Shown here: positions 30,601 through 37,419 of the stretch, piece by piece
How positions within the stretch are numbered: the first letter of the stretch is position 1
Layout of the letters: the number at the start of each line of letters is the position of its first letter
Assembly (NCBI RefSeq): GCF_002943465.1
Contig: NZ_PTQY01000003.1
Location: forward strand, 467,501-531,500
Length of the DNA stretch: 64,000 bases
From: Rhodoferax sp. TS-BS-61-7
Lineage (GTDB): Bacteria > Pseudomonadota > Gammaproteobacteria > Burkholderiales > Burkholderiaceae_C
Direction of reading: 5' to 3'
Position numbers and translations under genes: made by a program
Notes under the pieces: generated by a model
What the model saw: the letters and a program-made list of their open reading frames with translations, nothing else
What the model was told of the DNA's origin: nothing
Database searches by the model: none

Positions 30601-33045
30601 GTTCTGGCCACCGCCGGCACCAACACCCTCGTGTTGAACACAGACATCGAGACCCTCACTGCCGGCGCAGCCATCGATCGCATCACGCTCAGCGCTGCGG
30701 TAAGCGGACGCAGCTTTGATCTGGGTGCGGGCTCCGACTCCCTGACACTGGCAGGCAACGGCAACACCGTCACGCTGTCCAATATCGAGACCGTCATTGG
30801 CAGCACCGCCAATGACCTGGTCACACTCACCAACACCCTCACCGGCGGCATCGTGAACTTGGCTGGCGGCACGGGCGATGTGCTGACCTTCACCGCCAGT
30901 AGTGGCGCCAACACCGTCACGGTCAACAACACCGAAACCATCGTGGCGGATGCAACGGACGACACCATCACTCTGGCCTCCGCCATTAGCAATGGCACCG
31001 TGAATCTGGGTGGCGGTGTCAATAAGCTGATACTGGCGGCAGCAGCAAACACCCTGACAGCGGTTTCCAATGTGGAATCGGTGGTGGGTGGGGCGGCAGA
31101 TGACAAGCTGACGTTCCTGACCCAGGTGACTGCAGGTAACTTCAATCTTGGCGCCGGTCTGATCGACACCCTGACACTGGCCAACTTTGACAACACCCTG
31201 ACGGCCACCGGCGTGGAAACCATTGTCGGCAGCTCGGGGGCTGACGACATTACGCTGGGCTCCGCAACCGCCGGAGGCAGCTACTCTCTGGGCGATGGCA
31301 ACAACACCCTGCGATTGTTCAATGCGGCCAATACCTTGTCTGTGAACAACACCGTGGACACTTTGATTGGCAACTCAGGGGTAGACACCATCACCTTGAC
31401 GAACATCGCCACAGGCAATGTCTACAGCCTGGGCGCAGGTTCGGACAAGCTGACTCTGGGCAACTTCGCCAATGCAGTCACACTGACCGACGTGGAAACC
31501 CTGGTGGGTGGAACCGCCAATGACACGGCTGTCCTGACTACACAGAGCTCAGCCGGCATCTTCAACCTTGGTGCAGGCAGTGCAGACCATTTGACCCTGG
31601 CTGATTTCAACAACACCGTGACCCTCACCGGCGTCGAAACCCTGGTGGCCGGTACGGGCAACGACATCGTCACGCTCAGCGTCGCACAGGTGGGTGGCAA
31701 CTACAACCTGGGCGCGGGTACCGACCGCCTGATCCTGGCCGCGGCAGGCAGCAACACACTGACCGTTGCCAATGCAGAAACGATCATCGGCACGGGTGGT
31801 GTTGACACCATCACGGTGACTGCCGGTCAGACCGGCACCCGGATTGACCTGGGCAGCCTGAACGACACGCTCATTTTGAGCAACGACGACAATGACTTCA
31901 CCGTGCTGAATGTGGAAACCATCACCGGCGGCACTGGAAGCGATATCGTGACCCTGGGTGCCGCCGTGATCGGTACGACCAACTTCAACCTCGGAGACGG
32001 AGCAGACCAGCTGCGACTGTTCAACGCGGCAAACACGTTCACGCTGATGAGCAACACCATCGAGACCGTCACAGGCAACTCGGGGGCAGACTCCATCACC
32101 ATGGCCGTTCAGGCCACCGGCAATACCTTTGACCTGGGTGCTGGCGTAGATATTTTGACTTTGGGCAACTTCGCCAATGACGTCACCGCATCGGGCGTAG
32201 AAACGGTCACCGGCTCCTCTGGCAGCGACACAGTGACACTGACCACCACCCTGTCGGGTGGATTGATCAACCTGAATGCTGGCAGTGACACACTCAACCT
32301 GGCGAGCGGAGTGAACACCATTACCCTGAGTGGGGTGGAAACCGTGAATGGCGGCAGCGGCAGCGACCGCATCACCCTCAATAACGCCATCACTAACGGT
32401 GTGATTGACCTGGGCGGCTCCAACGACAGCCTGACGCTCTCCGCATCGGGGCCCAACAGCCTCACCATCACCAACGTGGAAACCCTGGTCGCTGGCGCAG
32501 GCAATGACTCCGTAACCCTGGGCACCGCTGCCGTGGGCGTCACCTACAACCTAGCAGGCGGTACGGACACCTTGAACCTGTCGAGCACGGGCAACAACAA
32601 CGTCACCGTGAACGCCATCGAAACCGTTTTGGGCGGCTCGTCCGACGACACCATCACCATGGTTTTGTCCACGATTGGCGCCACACTCAACGGCGGCGGT
32701 GGCGACGACACCCTGGTGGGCAGCAATGGCGCAGACCTGCTGATTGGCGGCAGTGGTGCCGACTACTTCGTCTTCCGCGACACTGCGCAGTCCAGTGCCA
32801 CTGTTTTTGACACGATCAATGACTTTGTGGTGGGCCAGGACAAACTGGTCTTCGAAGGACTGGGCAACGGCAACTTCAGCATGGTGAGTACTTTCACCAA
32901 TTCAGGCGACGCGCAGGCCAAATGGGACTCTGCGACCAATATACTGTTGGTCGACACAGACGGTAACGGCGTCGCTGAAATGAAACTCACTTTGGTGGCC
33001 GCTACGTCTGATGGACTCAGTGCTTCTGACTTCCAATGGACCTAA
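18700..33045 (+). CDS. Giant repeat protein with RTX/type I secretion C-terminus
   Basis: A 4781-residue protein (roughly 450 kDa). It has no signal peptide and no cysteine; tryptophan occurs only in the last 60 residues. Residues 65-4641 are about 99 complete tandem units averaging 46.2 residues; I counted 100 unit starts of the form E[ST]-x-x-G by eye. Each unit carries one RTX-like GG-x-G-x-D-x-[ILV] turn and a second LG-x-G-x-D-x-L-x-L turn plus an N-T-[LV]-T strand, suggesting a calcium-binding beta-solenoid. Residues 4665-4692 are three true RTX nonapeptides, followed by a C-terminal export domain (VFDTINDFVVGQDKLVF near 4710). A type I exporter is encoded nearby. Likely roles are an S-layer, adhesin or filament component. 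The ATG has GAGAGG 6 bp upstream. The exact function is unknown. Confidence 0.85.
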   Translation: MTTITISDGNSDLTLPGNIDTIIGGTGDDAITISSALNSTIDLGTGADSLTLGNFTNTATVSNIESITGGTGADTLTLGAATSGSTINAGAGTDKVTLADGTNNITLNSVETVVGGTGADTVALGGSIGAANISLGAGDDALVLSSVVTSGSFDLGAGADAITLANGTNTITVAGAETVSGGTLADVVTLTSAITAAGVIDLKAGADVLTLAGGGNTATITGAESIATSASGDDTITLGAAQTGTINLGAGADVLTLFGTGTNSLTLSNIESVLGDSAADTITLGVAQSGGTIDLNDGTDTLILANGTNVLTVSGTETITGNSGADTLTLNEAITNGVVNLGSGADTLTLLASDTTGQSVTATGVETLTAGSGADTITMGAAIAGATYNLGDGADAITLTGATNTMTLSNAESLTGGTGADTVTFGAAITGATVNLGNGADSLTLAAGGNTVTATGVESITGGAGDDVLALSAASSGVTIDLAGGTGDVVTMVAGGNSLNISGAESITGGADADAVTLGAAQASGSIDLAAGTDNLTLANGVNTLTVLGTETITGNSGVDTITLGSAIAAGSINLGAGADVLNLFDTASNSLTATGVESILGGSGADTVTLGAAITGATIDLASGADVLTLASGTNTMTLSNVESVTGGTGNDTITLGAAVTGGTFNLGNGQDSLTLAQTGTANNTATVTAIETITGGSGDDDITFTGGVTGGSITLGDGTGDKLTLGGASTLTLDGTIETVVGSNGNDTVTLSAAVTAGSYDLGAGSDKLNLAAGGNTLTLNGSIETVVGGAGADNITFSAALTNVVIDAAGGTDTLTLADSSNSFQASNVESIVGGSGADQITLSTTVTNGTFDLAEGATDRLTLANGTNSLTTTDVETVIGGTGDDTLTLTTITTNGTYSLGAGNDKITLANANNVLAVSNIETIVGVAGDDTVSFNAAISGGIVDLGGGTDQLNLADGANVVTATGIEAIVGNSGADTVTITSAMASGSTVDLGDGVSDVLVLQGNGNTLTLSGTESLTGSTGDDLVTLGAGISGATFNLGTGTDTLTLSLGNHTITVNNVESVLGDGGTDNITFSNVVTGGTYDLAAGTDQVTLGNGSGANTITVSNAESFTGSSGADAVTFGAAVAAGTVNLGVGADSLTLASGTNALTVTAAESITGNAGADTITLGGAMASGTFDLLGGNDELILANGTNAVTATNIESILGGTGADTVTLGVGSTAATVDLGAGADALALAAAGGTFTVSGTESITGGAGADLVTLGAAISGATVNLAGDTGDVLTLANGTNTVTALGVETVVGGNAGDTVMLTNTTNALTVSNVETVVGNSGNDSLSLTNIANTLTVSSIETLTGGTLNDAITLSTAVSGASYDLAGGTDTVTLASGANNLTVTGVESVVGGGATDTLTLAGNGSTLTVSAVETIAGSTGDDVVTLGASVSGGNFDLAAGNDTLNLAAGGNTLTVSGTVETLVGGAGNDLITVGSAVTGLTYDLGGGADRLTLSSTGDNAITAIGIESLVGGTANDAVTFTAAVSGTAIDLGAGTQDKITLADGTNTLSLNASVETVIGGTGADAITLTAAVTGHVYSLGTGADSLTLSGTGNNTLTATDIESISGGNLNDTVTLGTVVTGATINLNGGTDRLILADGAANTVTLSGVESINGGTGDDNVTLSAAVTGGTVSLGAGTDTLTLGASSTLTLDTTVETLVGSNGNDTITLSAAVSTGSYDLGAGSNDQLTLSTTGNNTLTLGNSVETLTSGSGDDTIVLSAAVSNMRVDLGVGADSLSLANGSNSLTLSNIESVTGGTGVDQLTYTTALTAGQIDLGTGSADKVILANAPNTLTTTGVETVVGGTGNDTLTLADASSFGVYDLGAGSADQLNLSAAGNNNVIAKNTESIVGLGADDTVALGNSITNGQINLGAGTDTLTLFDSPNSLTITGVETLVGDSGADTVTLATAVTALDANLGAGADTLILANGANTLSVSNVETITGNSGADTVTLGSGVSGGTINLGAGTDSLTLFNDANVLTVTGVETVVGDAGADTITLTDAVSGSINLNGGNDTLNLANGANTLTISNVETVNGGTAADTVTFGTAITDTTVNLGAGTDTLTLADGTNAVTTLQVESIVGGTGDDTVTLGGALSGATIDLNAGTDTLVLANGVNVLTVSDVESLTGGTGADTITLGSGSTAATVDLGAAVDTLTLSNSGGTFTVSGVETLAGGTGDDAVTLGSTVTGAVVNLGAGTDSLTLANGANTLTVTGAETITGDSGADLVTLGSTVTGATVNLADGSDRLVLANGTNTLTVSNTESVSGGTGSDTLTLTNVANTLTLSGIESVAGGTLADAITLTTAVTGGNYSLGAGADSLILSGAAANTLTATDIETITGGSSNDSVVLGAALTAGSIDLGVGTDALTLAAGGNTLTLSNVETITATGSGDDAITLATSVSGGSVDLGTGSDTLTLGASGNTLTVATTIESLVGSGGDDIVTLAGAVSGQTYDLGAGAGDRIILSGAGANDLTVNAIETISGAGANDTVRFSAAVSGVTVDLGGGTGDRVVLADGANTLSLNGTVETVTGGTGADAVTLTTTVSGAIYSLGAGTDRLTLANGSNTLTATDVESITGGTGVDNVTLGTAISGAQIDLGGSIGDKLTLANGANTVTTSNVETIVGDSGADVVTLNTVIAGGNIDLGDGTDQLVLKNGTNNLTATNIETITGGTGADTITLGAAQSSGTFNLGAGTDTLNLASSGNNTLTLDASVERINGGTAADAITLTQAVSGAVFDLSGGADSLTLANGTNILTASSVESITGSAGDEDITLGAAVNGATIAMAAGNDVLTLSGAGNNTVTVSDVESLVGAGANDNITLSTILTGGSVSLGGGSDALTLAVGANVATVDGVETLTTSGSGDDTITLSSASPFGASVNLGAGADSLTLAAGGNTMTLTSVESVTGNAGADIITFAAAVSGATLDLSAGVDKLYLADGGNTVTASNVESVTGGSGVDTVTLQTTLTGGTIDLGAGADALTLADGVNTVTAFNTVETITGGIGADTVTFSGAISAGTYNLGAGTDTLNLALGTNTFTASSTVESILGNSGADTITLDGSVSGNSYDLGAGADRLNLSGLAANTLTLNGSIESLVGDSAADTITLSSAVSGHSYDLAGGTDTLQLADGANTLTLANIETIVGGTGADTLVLSSVVTGGSIDLGAGSDKITLANGANTITVSNVETIVGNSGNDLVTLATAIAGGSVTLGAGAGDVLTLANFNNTLSIDNSIESLVGGTANDTITLTSTVTGFSYDLGDGTDTLTLMASGTGANTVTLSNIENLVGGSGADTVTLGTAVTAGAYNLGAGTDTLVLGNFNNTLTALNIENITGNSGDDDITLGAGVTSGSFSLGDGTDVLRLANAANTLSIGGDIETLVGNSGVDTITLTTAVTGRTFDLGAGVDKLTLAHGANTVTLANIETVVGGTGADNVTMLAAVSGANISLGSGADVLTLADFNNTLSIDSSIESLLGGTLADAITLTAPVTGGIYDLGAGTDTLRLLATGTAANTVTMSNIESFAGGSGTDTVVLSTLASNAVFDLGAGAGDKLTLNNNGNNTITVGGIETLIGNDGNDTVTLSTILSGTGLSVVLGTGTDSLALANGANSLTVASDIETVLGNSGADTLTLSEAVSGNVYHLSAGADVLTLAGAGNTVTLSGVETLTGSTGADLITLTAAQSAGVYNLGSGADVLTLADGLNTLTLSGVESLTGGTGADTITLSAIISGATVDLGNGIDKLTLANGAGNTLTLSSIETLVGGSGADVITLTTAASGANIDLGLGNDTLQLASASNTLTLNGSIESLIGGTLDDTVTLSAAVSGRTFDLGDGADKLVLANGVNTITVSNVETLVANAGADTVTLGSSVTNQTIDLAGGIDKLVLKTTGSDANTLTVANTETIVGGGGDDTVTLTAAVSGVSISLGAGTADTLVLATAGTNTLVLNTDIETLTAGAAIDRITLSAAVSGRSFDLGAGSDSLTLAGNGNTVTLSNIETVIGSTANDLVTLTNTLTGGIVNLAGGTGDVLTFTASSGANTVTVNNTETIVADATDDTITLASAISNGTVNLGGGVNKLILAAAANTLTAVSNVESVVGGAADDKLTFLTQVTAGNFNLGAGLIDTLTLANFDNTLTATGVETIVGSSGADDITLGSATAGGSYSLGDGNNTLRLFNAANTLSVNNTVDTLIGNSGVDTITLTNIATGNVYSLGAGSDKLTLGNFANAVTLTDVETLVGGTANDTAVLTTQSSAGIFNLGAGSADHLTLADFNNTVTLTGVETLVAGTGNDIVTLSVAQVGGNYNLGAGTDRLILAAAGSNTLTVANAETIIGTGGVDTITVTAGQTGTRIDLGSLNDTLILSNDDNDFTVLNVETITGGTGSDIVTLGAAVIGTTNFNLGDGADQLRLFNAANTFTLMSNTIETVTGNSGADSITMAVQATGNTFDLGAGVDILTLGNFANDVTASGVETVTGSSGSDTVTLTTTLSGGLINLNAGSDTLNLASGVNTITLSGVETVNGGSGSDRITLNNAITNGVIDLGGSNDSLTLSASGPNSLTITNVETLVAGAGNDSVTLGTAAVGVTYNLAGGTDTLNLSSTGNNNVTVNAIETVLGGSSDDTITMVLSTIGATLNGGGGDDTLVGSNGADLLIGGSGADYFVFRDTAQSSATVFDTINDFVVGQDKLVFEGLGNGNFSMVSTFTNSGDAQAKWDSATNILLVDTDGNGVAEMKLTLVAATSDGLSASDFQWT
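18892..32619 (+). repeat. About 99 tandem coding repeats of about 139 bp
   Basis: The DNA behind the 46-residue protein repeats. Units diverge in sequence (mixed synonymous and non-synonymous changes). A few are half-length (for example three short units in the region of residues 1270-1450), and one near the start is longer than average. This degree of divergence argues for old amplification rather than recent copying. GC-rich composition leaves long open frames on the opposite strand that are not genes. Confidence 0.85.
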
Positions 33046-33054
33046 CCACGCCCC

Positions 33055-36000
33055 ATGCCAAGACGGCAGCCAAGTACAGAACCCTCTGATCTGTTTGCCC
33101 AAGCCCTTGCACACCAAAGTGCAGGGCGTTGGGACTTGGCCCGAGCTTCCTACGAAGCCGTTTTGGCAGACGCGCCGCAAGACACCAATGCGCTGAACAA
33201 CCTGGGGGTGCTGCTCAACAGCGCAGGCCAACACCAGCAAGCCCTTGAACGTTTTGACCAGCAAGCGGTGCTGGCGCCACAAGACCCACGCACCCATGCC
33301 AATCGCGGTGTGGCCCTCAAGGCGCTAGGGCATCTGGATGAAGCTGTCACCGCCTACGAAACCGCGCTCGCCTGCGACAAGCAGTTTCATACGGCCCACA
33401 ACAACCTGGGCAATCTGTTCTACGGGCGTGGGGACTATCCGCGTGCCCTGCCACACTTTGAAGCCGCCTGTGCACTGCAACCCCAGGCCGATGAGTACCG
33501 CTTCATGCTGGCCAAATGCCTGCTGGAATTGCAGCGTATGGAGCGTTCGGAAGCCGAACTGCTGCTGGTACTGCGGCACAAACCGGCAGACGCTGACGCC
33601 TGGGGCACCTTGGCCCGCCTGTGGACCGAGCGGCACTGCATGCCGGAGGCCCTGCACTGTTTCGAGCGTGGTCTGGAGGCTAGGCCGGACTACGCGGGGC
33701 TGATCTACAACCGCGGCCTGGCCCGCTTGCTCGCCGGTGACCTGGCCGGTGGCTTTGCCGACTACGAACGCCGCTTTGATGTGCCGGACTTCCCCTCCAA
33801 GCGTCTCAAGACCACCAAGCCCCTGTGGACCGGCCAGCCCCTGCCCACGCAAACGCTGCTGGTCCACGCCGAACAGGGGCTGGGCGACACCCTACAGTTT
33901 TTACGCTATATCGACCTCTTAGCCTCTCGCTGCCTGCGCGTGCTGCTATTAATTCAGGAGTCTTTGACCCCCCTGGTGGTGTTGCCGACCAATGTAGAGC
34001 TGGTGCATGAGGGCTCACGCCCGCCCGCCTACGATTGGGTCTGCCCGCTGCTCAGCGTGCCGCATCTGCTGGGTCTGTCGCACAACACACCACCCACCCT
34101 GCCCTACCTGCGCATGGAGCACACACGCAGCGCCACCTGGGCCCCACGTTTTGCGGCCCCGGGCTTGCGCGTGGGCCTGGTGTGGGCGGGTAACCCGGCT
34201 CACAAGAACGATGCCAACCGTTCGCTGGCGCTCAGCGCCTTGGTGCCGGTGCTGGCGACAGAGGGCGCCACTTTCTATTCTTTCCAGGTCGGTGCGCGCA
34301 GTGCCGATCTGACACAGCTGCCACCCGAGTTGCAAACCAAGGTGGTGGACCTGTCCGCAGATTTGCATGACTTTGGCGACACAGCCGCCGCGTTGCAGCA
34401 CCTGGATGTGCTGGTGTGTGTGGATACCTCGATCTGCCATGTGGCCGGTGCCCTGGGGCTGCCGGTGTGGCTGCTGGTCCCGTGGATGCCGGACTGGCGC
34501 TGGCTGCTGGAACGGGAAGACTCTCCCTGGTACCCCAGCGTGCGCATCTTGCGCCAGCCGCGCTACCGCGATTGGGACAGTGTGGTGAGCACGCTGGCCA
34601 AAGACCTCAAGGACCTGGCCAGCCCTCAGTCGGCTAGTGGCAAGCGGCGTGCGGCTCTGGCCCACGAGTATGTGGAGCAGGGGCGTGTGCTGCTGGAGCG
34701 CAATGAGCCCGCACTGGCTTCCCCTGCGTTCTGGCGGGCGCTGCGCGAGTGCCCTACCCATTCCCGGGCGGCCAGCGCCTTGGCCATTGCCGCGTTTCGC
34801 ACGGGCCACACACAGGCCGCCGTCATGTTCGGCCAGCGCGCCTGCCGACAAGCTCCCAACGATCCCGAAGCTTGGTCCAATTGCGGGGCGTATTACAAGG
34901 CCGTGGGTGACCTGCAGGGCGCCCTGCACTGTTTCGAGCGTGGTCTGGAGGCTAGGCCGGACTACGCGGGGCTGATCTACAACCGCGGCCTGGCCCGCTT
35001 GCTCGCCGGTGACCTGGCCGGTGGCTTTGCCGACTACGAACGCCGCTTTGATGTGCCGGACTTCCCCTCCAAGCGTCTCAAGACCACCAAGCCCCTGTGG
35101 ACCGGCCAGCCCCTGCCCACGCAAACGCTGCTGGTCCACGCCGAACAGGGGCTGGGCGACACCCTACAGTTTTTACGCTATATCGACCTCTTAGCCTCTC
35201 GCTGCCTGCGCGTGCTGCTATTAATTCAGGAGTCTTTGACCCCCCTGGTGGTGTTGCCGACCAATGTAGAGCTGGTGCATGAGGGCTCACGCCCGCCCGC
35301 CTACGATTGGGTCTGCCCGCTGCTCAGCGTGCCGCATCTGCTGGGTCTGTCGCACAACACACCACCCACCCTGCCCTACCTGCGCATGGAGCACACACGC
35401 AGCGCCACCTGGGCCCCACGTTTTGCGGCCCCGGGCTTGCGCGTGGGCCTGGTGTGGGCGGGTAACCCGGCTCACAAGAACGATGCCAACCGTTCGCTGG
35501 CGCTCAGCGCCTTGGTGCCGGTGCTGGCGACAGAGGGCGCCACTTTCTATTCTTTCCAGGTCGGTGCGCGCAGTGCCGATCTGACACAGCTGCCACCCGA
35601 GTTGCAAACCAAGGTGGTGGACCTGTCCGCAGATTTGCATGACTTTGGCGACACAGCCGCCGCGTTGCAGCACCTGGATGTGCTGGTGTGTGTGGATACC
35701 TCGATCTGCCATGTGGCCGGTGCCCTGGGGCTGCCGGTGTGGCTGCTGGTCCCGTGGATGCCGGACTGGCGCTGGCTGCTGGAACGGGAAGACTCTCCCT
35801 GGTACCCCAGCGTGCGCATCTTGCGCCAGCCGCGCTACCGCGATTGGGACAGTGTGGTGAGCACGCTGGCCAAAGACCTCAAGGACCTGGCCAGCCCTCA
35901 GTCGGCTAGTGGCAAGCGGCGTGCGGCTCTGGCCCACGAGTATGTGGAGCAGGGGCGTGTGCTGCTGGAGCGCAATGAGCCCGCACTGGCTTCCCCTGCG

Positions 36001-37407
36001 TTCTGGCGGGCGCTGCGCGAGTGCCCTACCCATTCCCGGGCGGCCAGCGCCTTGGCCATTGCCGCGTTTCGCACGGGCCACACACAGGCCGCCGTCATGT
36101 TCGGCCAGCGCGCCTGCCGACAAGCTCCCAACGATCCCGAAGCTTGGTCCAATTGCGGGGCCTTCATGAAGGCAGCTGGCCTGCTGCATGAGGCGCTGCA
36201 GTACCAGCGCATCGCCGTACAAGTGGCGCCGGGCAACGCCCAAGCCCAGTCCAATCTGGGCAACACCCTGGGCGCGCTGGGGCTGTGGGATGAAGCGCTG
36301 CAAGCAGCAAAAGCTGCGGTAACCATCACCGGCAACTCCCCCGAATACCAATACAACCTGGGCATTGCACTCAAGGAAAATGCGCAGTTTGACCAAGCGT
36401 TACAGGCCTTCCGCAAGGCACAAAGCGCCCCCCAGGGGCATATCAAGGCCGCCTTGCATGCGTCATTGCTGGAGCTGCTGACGGGTGACTTCAGGGCAGG
36501 ATGGCCACGGTATGAGAGCCGCTGGCAACAGCCCGATGCCAAGGAAAAGCGTGCATTCACCCAACCGCTCTGGACCGGCCAAAACCTGCAGGGCAAAAGC
36601 ATCCTGCTGCATGCAGAACAAGGCTTTGGCGACACCCTGCAGTTTTTGCGGTTTGTGCCCCTGCTCGCACAGCAAGGCGCCCACGTAGTGCTGGTGGTGC
36701 AGACCGAGGTGCACAGCATTGCTGCGAGGGTGCCGGGCCTGGGCCAGATCGTATTGAGTGGCGCCGAACTTCCGCCGTTTGATTACCAATGCCCGCTACT
36801 GAGTCTGCCAGCCGGCTTTGGCACAACCGTGGATACGGTTCCGGCACAGGTTCCTTACCTGCAGGCAGACCCCGCCAAGATGGCGCACTGGCAACAACGG
36901 CTGGGGCCCACCACCAAATACCGAATTGCCTTGGTATGGGCTGGGCGCCCCACCCATGGCAATGACGCCAACCGTTCCCTGCGCTTGGCACAGTTGCAAG
37001 ACCTGATGCAACTGGACCATGTGGAGTGCATTTCAGTGCAGAAGGGTGACGCAGTGGAACAGCTGTCGGGGTTGCCCGCCCACTGCAAGGTCACCAACCT
37101 GAGCCCCGAAATCAACAGCTTTGAGGACACGGCCGCCATCCTGACCCTGGTCGACGAACTTGTCACAGTAGATACCTCGGTAGCGCACCTGGCGGGAGGG
37201 CTGGGAGTCAAAGTACGTGTACTTTTGCCCCTTATTCCGGATTGGCGCTGGTTGCTTTCTCGGACAGACTCTCCGTGGTACCCCAGTGCGCACCTGTACC
37301 GCCAAACCCAGCGGCGCGACTGGAGTGTGCCACTCAAAAACCTGCTGAAAGCGGTACGCAACGATGCCACCCGTGCCGGCAAGTTGCGTCGCCGTCCCTC
37401 GCCCTGA
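33055..37407 (+). CDS. Large TPR protein with three glycosyltransferase-9-like domains
   Basis: 1450 residues, starting 9 bp after the giant gene's stop, so cotranscribed with it. The N-terminal part (about 1-200) is TPR repeats (NNLGVLLNSAGQHQQALERF). Three copies of a TPR plus glycosyltransferase-like unit follow, at about 199-612, 623-1036 and 1037-1450. Each has HAEQGLGDTLQF or HAEQGFGDTLQF, WAG-P-H-ND-NRS, a VDTS-HLAG or VDTSICHVAG motif, and PDWRWLL-DSPWYPS. The first two are identical at DNA level over 1241 bp; the third is divergent. Such proteins are annotated as TPR-containing glycosyltransferases related to GT9/GT41-like families. The substrate is unknown; the giant protein or flagellin are candidates. 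The start codon has a weak ribosome binding site. Confidence 0.8.
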   Translation: MPRRQPSTEPSDLFAQALAHQSAGRWDLARASYEAVLADAPQDTNALNNLGVLLNSAGQHQQALERFDQQAVLAPQDPRTHANRGVALKALGHLDEAVTAYETALACDKQFHTAHNNLGNLFYGRGDYPRALPHFEAACALQPQADEYRFMLAKCLLELQRMERSEAELLLVLRHKPADADAWGTLARLWTERHCMPEALHCFERGLEARPDYAGLIYNRGLARLLAGDLAGGFADYERRFDVPDFPSKRLKTTKPLWTGQPLPTQTLLVHAEQGLGDTLQFLRYIDLLASRCLRVLLLIQESLTPLVVLPTNVELVHEGSRPPAYDWVCPLLSVPHLLGLSHNTPPTLPYLRMEHTRSATWAPRFAAPGLRVGLVWAGNPAHKNDANRSLALSALVPVLATEGATFYSFQVGARSADLTQLPPELQTKVVDLSADLHDFGDTAAALQHLDVLVCVDTSICHVAGALGLPVWLLVPWMPDWRWLLEREDSPWYPSVRILRQPRYRDWDSVVSTLAKDLKDLASPQSASGKRRAALAHEYVEQGRVLLERNEPALASPAFWRALRECPTHSRAASALAIAAFRTGHTQAAVMFGQRACRQAPNDPEAWSNCGAYYKAVGDLQGALHCFERGLEARPDYAGLIYNRGLARLLAGDLAGGFADYERRFDVPDFPSKRLKTTKPLWTGQPLPTQTLLVHAEQGLGDTLQFLRYIDLLASRCLRVLLLIQESLTPLVVLPTNVELVHEGSRPPAYDWVCPLLSVPHLLGLSHNTPPTLPYLRMEHTRSATWAPRFAAPGLRVGLVWAGNPAHKNDANRSLALSALVPVLATEGATFYSFQVGARSADLTQLPPELQTKVVDLSADLHDFGDTAAALQHLDVLVCVDTSICHVAGALGLPVWLLVPWMPDWRWLLEREDSPWYPSVRILRQPRYRDWDSVVSTLAKDLKDLASPQSASGKRRAALAHEYVEQGRVLLERNEPALASPAFWRALRECPTHSRAASALAIAAFRTGHTQAAVMFGQRACRQAPNDPEAWSNCGAFMKAAGLLHEALQYQRIAVQVAPGNAQAQSNLGNTLGALGLWDEALQAAKAAVTITGNSPEYQYNLGIALKENAQFDQALQAFRKAQSAPQGHIKAALHASLLELLTGDFRAGWPRYESRWQQPDAKEKRAFTQPLWTGQNLQGKSILLHAEQGFGDTLQFLRFVPLLAQQGAHVVLVVQTEVHSIAARVPGLGQIVLSGAELPPFDYQCPLLSLPAGFGTTVDTVPAQVPYLQADPAKMAHWQQRLGPTTKYRIALVWAGRPTHGNDANRSLRLAQLQDLMQLDHVECISVQKGDAVEQLSGLPAHCKVTNLSPEINSFEDTAAILTLVDELVTVDTSVAHLAGGLGVKVRVLLPLIPDWRWLLSRTDSPWYPSAHLYRQTQRRDWSVPLKNLLKAVRNDATRAGKLRRRPSP
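33649..34889 (+). repeat. Tandem duplication, copy A (1241 bp)
   Basis: Identical as far as I can see to 34921-36161; the offset is exactly 1272 bp (424 codons) along its whole length, so the reading frame is kept. The copies are separated by 31 bp that encode a different peptide (residues about 613-622). Confidence 0.9.
34921..36161 (+). repeat. Tandem duplication, copy B (1241 bp)
   Basis: Second copy of the block at 33649-34889. Sequence diverges immediately outside both boundaries (34920 versus 33648, and 36162 versus 34890), which defines the ends precisely. It encodes one full glycosyltransferase-like domain plus flanking TPR helices. Confidence 0.9.
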
Positions 37408-37419
37408 AGAAAGTGCCGC

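Noticed and set aside
18892..32619. Regular repeats of about 139 bp, considered as a CRISPR array or satellite
   Set aside because: Repeats are coding, in frame, divergent and without unique spacers; they encode the protein solenoid.
18700..33045. Many long open frames on the minus strand (up to about 746 codons, for example 24778-27018)
   Set aside because: They are shadows of the repetitive GC-rich giant gene: Val/Pro/Ser/Ala-rich composition, no start signals, no family motifs.
34007..36396. Paired identical short frames on both strands in the glycosyltransferase gene
   Set aside because: They are consequences of the 1241-bp duplication, not separate genes.
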